Of a stretch of 64,000 bases of DNA, positions 63,022 to 64,000 are shown piece after piece. Numbering within the stretch: position 1 is the stretch's first letter; every line of letters begins with the position of its first letter. Position numbers and translations under genes: made by a program. The stretch comes from Spirochaetota bacterium (GTDB lineage Bacteria; Spirochaetota; Spirochaetia; Treponematales; UBA12059), in contig JAKPPT010000072.1 in the NCBI GenBank assembly GCA_029547205.1, forward strand, positions 186,001-250,000. The letters are read 5' to 3'. The notes under the pieces were generated by a model, which was not told the origin of the DNA, made no database searches, and saw only the letters and a program-made list of their open reading frames with translations.

Positions 63022-64000
63022 AAAAAGCTAATCTTTACTCATTCATATTATCACATTGGTTTAGTAGAAAAAAATCCTACTCGGGAAAAACATTGCAGAC
63101 TGCATTTTGGAGCATAGTAATAGGAACCATGGCGCTTACAGTCATCTTATCAGTAATGAATGGGTTTCAGCTTACATTTATCAACGCTATTTTACACTAT
63201 GATAGTTACCATATACAAATAAAAGGTTTTAATAATGAAATATTTACCTTTTTTAAAACAAACAAATATGTACAGCATGTTTTTGCTTTTTCTGAACAAA
63301 GTACTCTCATTATGATAAAAAATGCTCCTCCTGTACCAGTAAAATTGAAATACATTACAAAAGATACTGCTTATGAACTTGGGCTCTATAAAAACGGTCA
63401 GGAAGATACTTCTCAAATAGAAAATGGAAGTGTCATTATTGGCAGTGAATTAGCTCGAAAATTAAATCGTTCTACTTCGCAGAATATTCTTGTGTTGGAA
63501 TTTATAATTTCAGAAGAAGATGGTATTGTCCCAGACATAAAAACATTCACTATCGCAGGAAGCTTTACTACAGGACACCTTGATATTGATGAATCATTTG
63601 TTTTTGTACTAGTGAATCAGGAAACTTTACAAAACAGGAAAGATTTGCAAACAGGAATTATATTAAAAAACAAATACGATTTTACCACTGTCATTAATGC
63701 TATTCCCAAAAACCTCATACAACCACATGATATTGCAACCTGGAAAGATTACAATCGCTCATTTTTTAATGCATTACAACTTGAAAAGAATATGATGATT
63801 CTTCTTGTTAGTATTGTGTACTTAGTTGTTGCTATAAATATTTATTATGGTTTACGAAGAATTATAGTAGAAAAATACAATGATATTGCTCTTCTCAAGG
63901 CGGTTGGACTAACAGGATATGATATACAAAACATTGTGACTGTGATTGGGGCATTTTTGGGAGTTGTTGGGAGTATTCTTGGCATAAGTATTGGTGTTAT
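63018..64000 (+). CDS. LolC/LolE-type ABC transporter permease (partial, runs off the end)
   Basis: The frame starts at ATG 63018 (overlapping the previous stop) and is still open at base 64000, giving 327 residues. Membrane segment at residues ~33-55 (FWSIVIGTMALTVILSVMNG), a periplasmic domain of about 210 residues, then segments starting at ~258 (MMILLVSIVYLVVAINIYY) and the block ALLKAVGLTGYDIQNIV, typical of FtsX-like LolC/LolE permeases that extract lipoproteins from the inner membrane. The C-terminal part and the ATPase lie beyond the window. Confidence 0.85.
   Translation, partial: MKKANLYSFILSHWFSRKKSYSGKTLQTAFWSIVIGTMALTVILSVMNGFQLTFINAILHYDSYHIQIKGFNNEIFTFFKTNKYVQHVFAFSEQSTLIMIKNAPPVPVKLKYITKDTAYELGLYKNGQEDTSQIENGSVIIGSELARKLNRSTSQNILVLEFIISEEDGIVPDIKTFTIAGSFTTGHLDIDESFVFVLVNQETLQNRKDLQTGIILKNKYDFTTVINAIPKNLIQPHDIATWKDYNRSFFNALQLEKNMMILLVSIVYLVVAINIYYGLRRIIVEKYNDIALLKAVGLTGYDIQNIVTVIGAFLGVVGSILGISIGV

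Overview
The window is AT-rich, densely packed bacterial DNA that most probably comes from a spirochaete of the Treponema kind. The main reason is gene order: dnaG, rpoD, a C4 zinc-ribbon coiled-coil protein, rnpB, a TPR membrane protein, mreB-mreC-mreD, mrdA (PBP2), rodA, which is the order I remember from Treponema pallidum. Several spirochaete-flavoured proteins of unknown function (TPR, PEGA and fibronectin-like exported proteins) fit this. No prophage, insertion sequence or CRISPR array was seen.

Layout. 1-6.3 kb: end of a membrane protein, a Nudix hydrolase, xseAB, an SPFH-like protein, a HIT protein, tRNA-Thr and tRNA-Tyr, YkgJ-like and metallo-beta-lactamase (MBL) proteins, mltG. 6.3-20.2 kb: replication/transcription and cell-shape block (dnaG to rodA), with RNase P RNA, then a large radical SAM/DUF2344 fusion. 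20.2-31 kb: rlmN, two TPR proteins, rsmD, smpB, lepB, hemW, pdxY, DUF2147, MBL and pentapeptide proteins, metG, a FemAB-like transferase. 32-43.9 kb: a catabolic island. It holds a 5S/PycB-type carboxyltransferase, divergent from korDABC (2-oxoacid:ferredoxin oxidoreductase), methylmalonyl-CoA mutase (two subunits), meaB, epimerase, and a Na+-pumping methylmalonyl-CoA decarboxylase (mmdA, OadG-like, biotin carrier, OadB-like). Together these would turn a 2-oxoacid such as 2-oxoglutarate into succinyl-CoA, methylmalonyl-CoA and propionyl-CoA, yielding reduced ferredoxin and a sodium gradient. No biotin carboxylase lies nearby, which favours decarboxylation or transcarboxylation over an ATP-driven carboxylase.

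45.5-51.2 kb: the most unusual part. A tightly overlapping run encodes a DUF212 protein, an unknown 459-residue membrane protein, and homologues of RnfC, RnfD, RnfG(?), RnfE and RnfA in the usual Rnf order. All frames are intact, yet nearly all recognisable cofactor sites are altered: the glycine-rich flavin/nucleotide loop of RnfC, the flavin-attachment motifs of RnfD and RnfG, and the iron-ligating cysteine motifs of RnfA and RnfE. Only the two 4Fe-4S motifs of RnfC remain. No RnfB is in the window. This looks like a repurposed Rnf-derived membrane complex. The next gene is a GH57-family protein that has likewise lost one catalytic motif.

53-64 kb: murC, yicC, a cytidylate-kinase-like protein without the Walker lysine, an SDR, a secreted fibronectin/TPR protein, an orphan Cas2-like protein, prfB with a classical programmed +1 frameshift, a PEGA protein, ftsY, an exported protein, and the start of a LolC/E-type permease that runs off the end.

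Many start codons overlap the preceding stop (ATGA), so most blocks are operons. Several genes without a Shine-Dalgarno sequence (metG, lepB, the cas2-like gene) have a promoter placed so that the mRNA would be leaderless.
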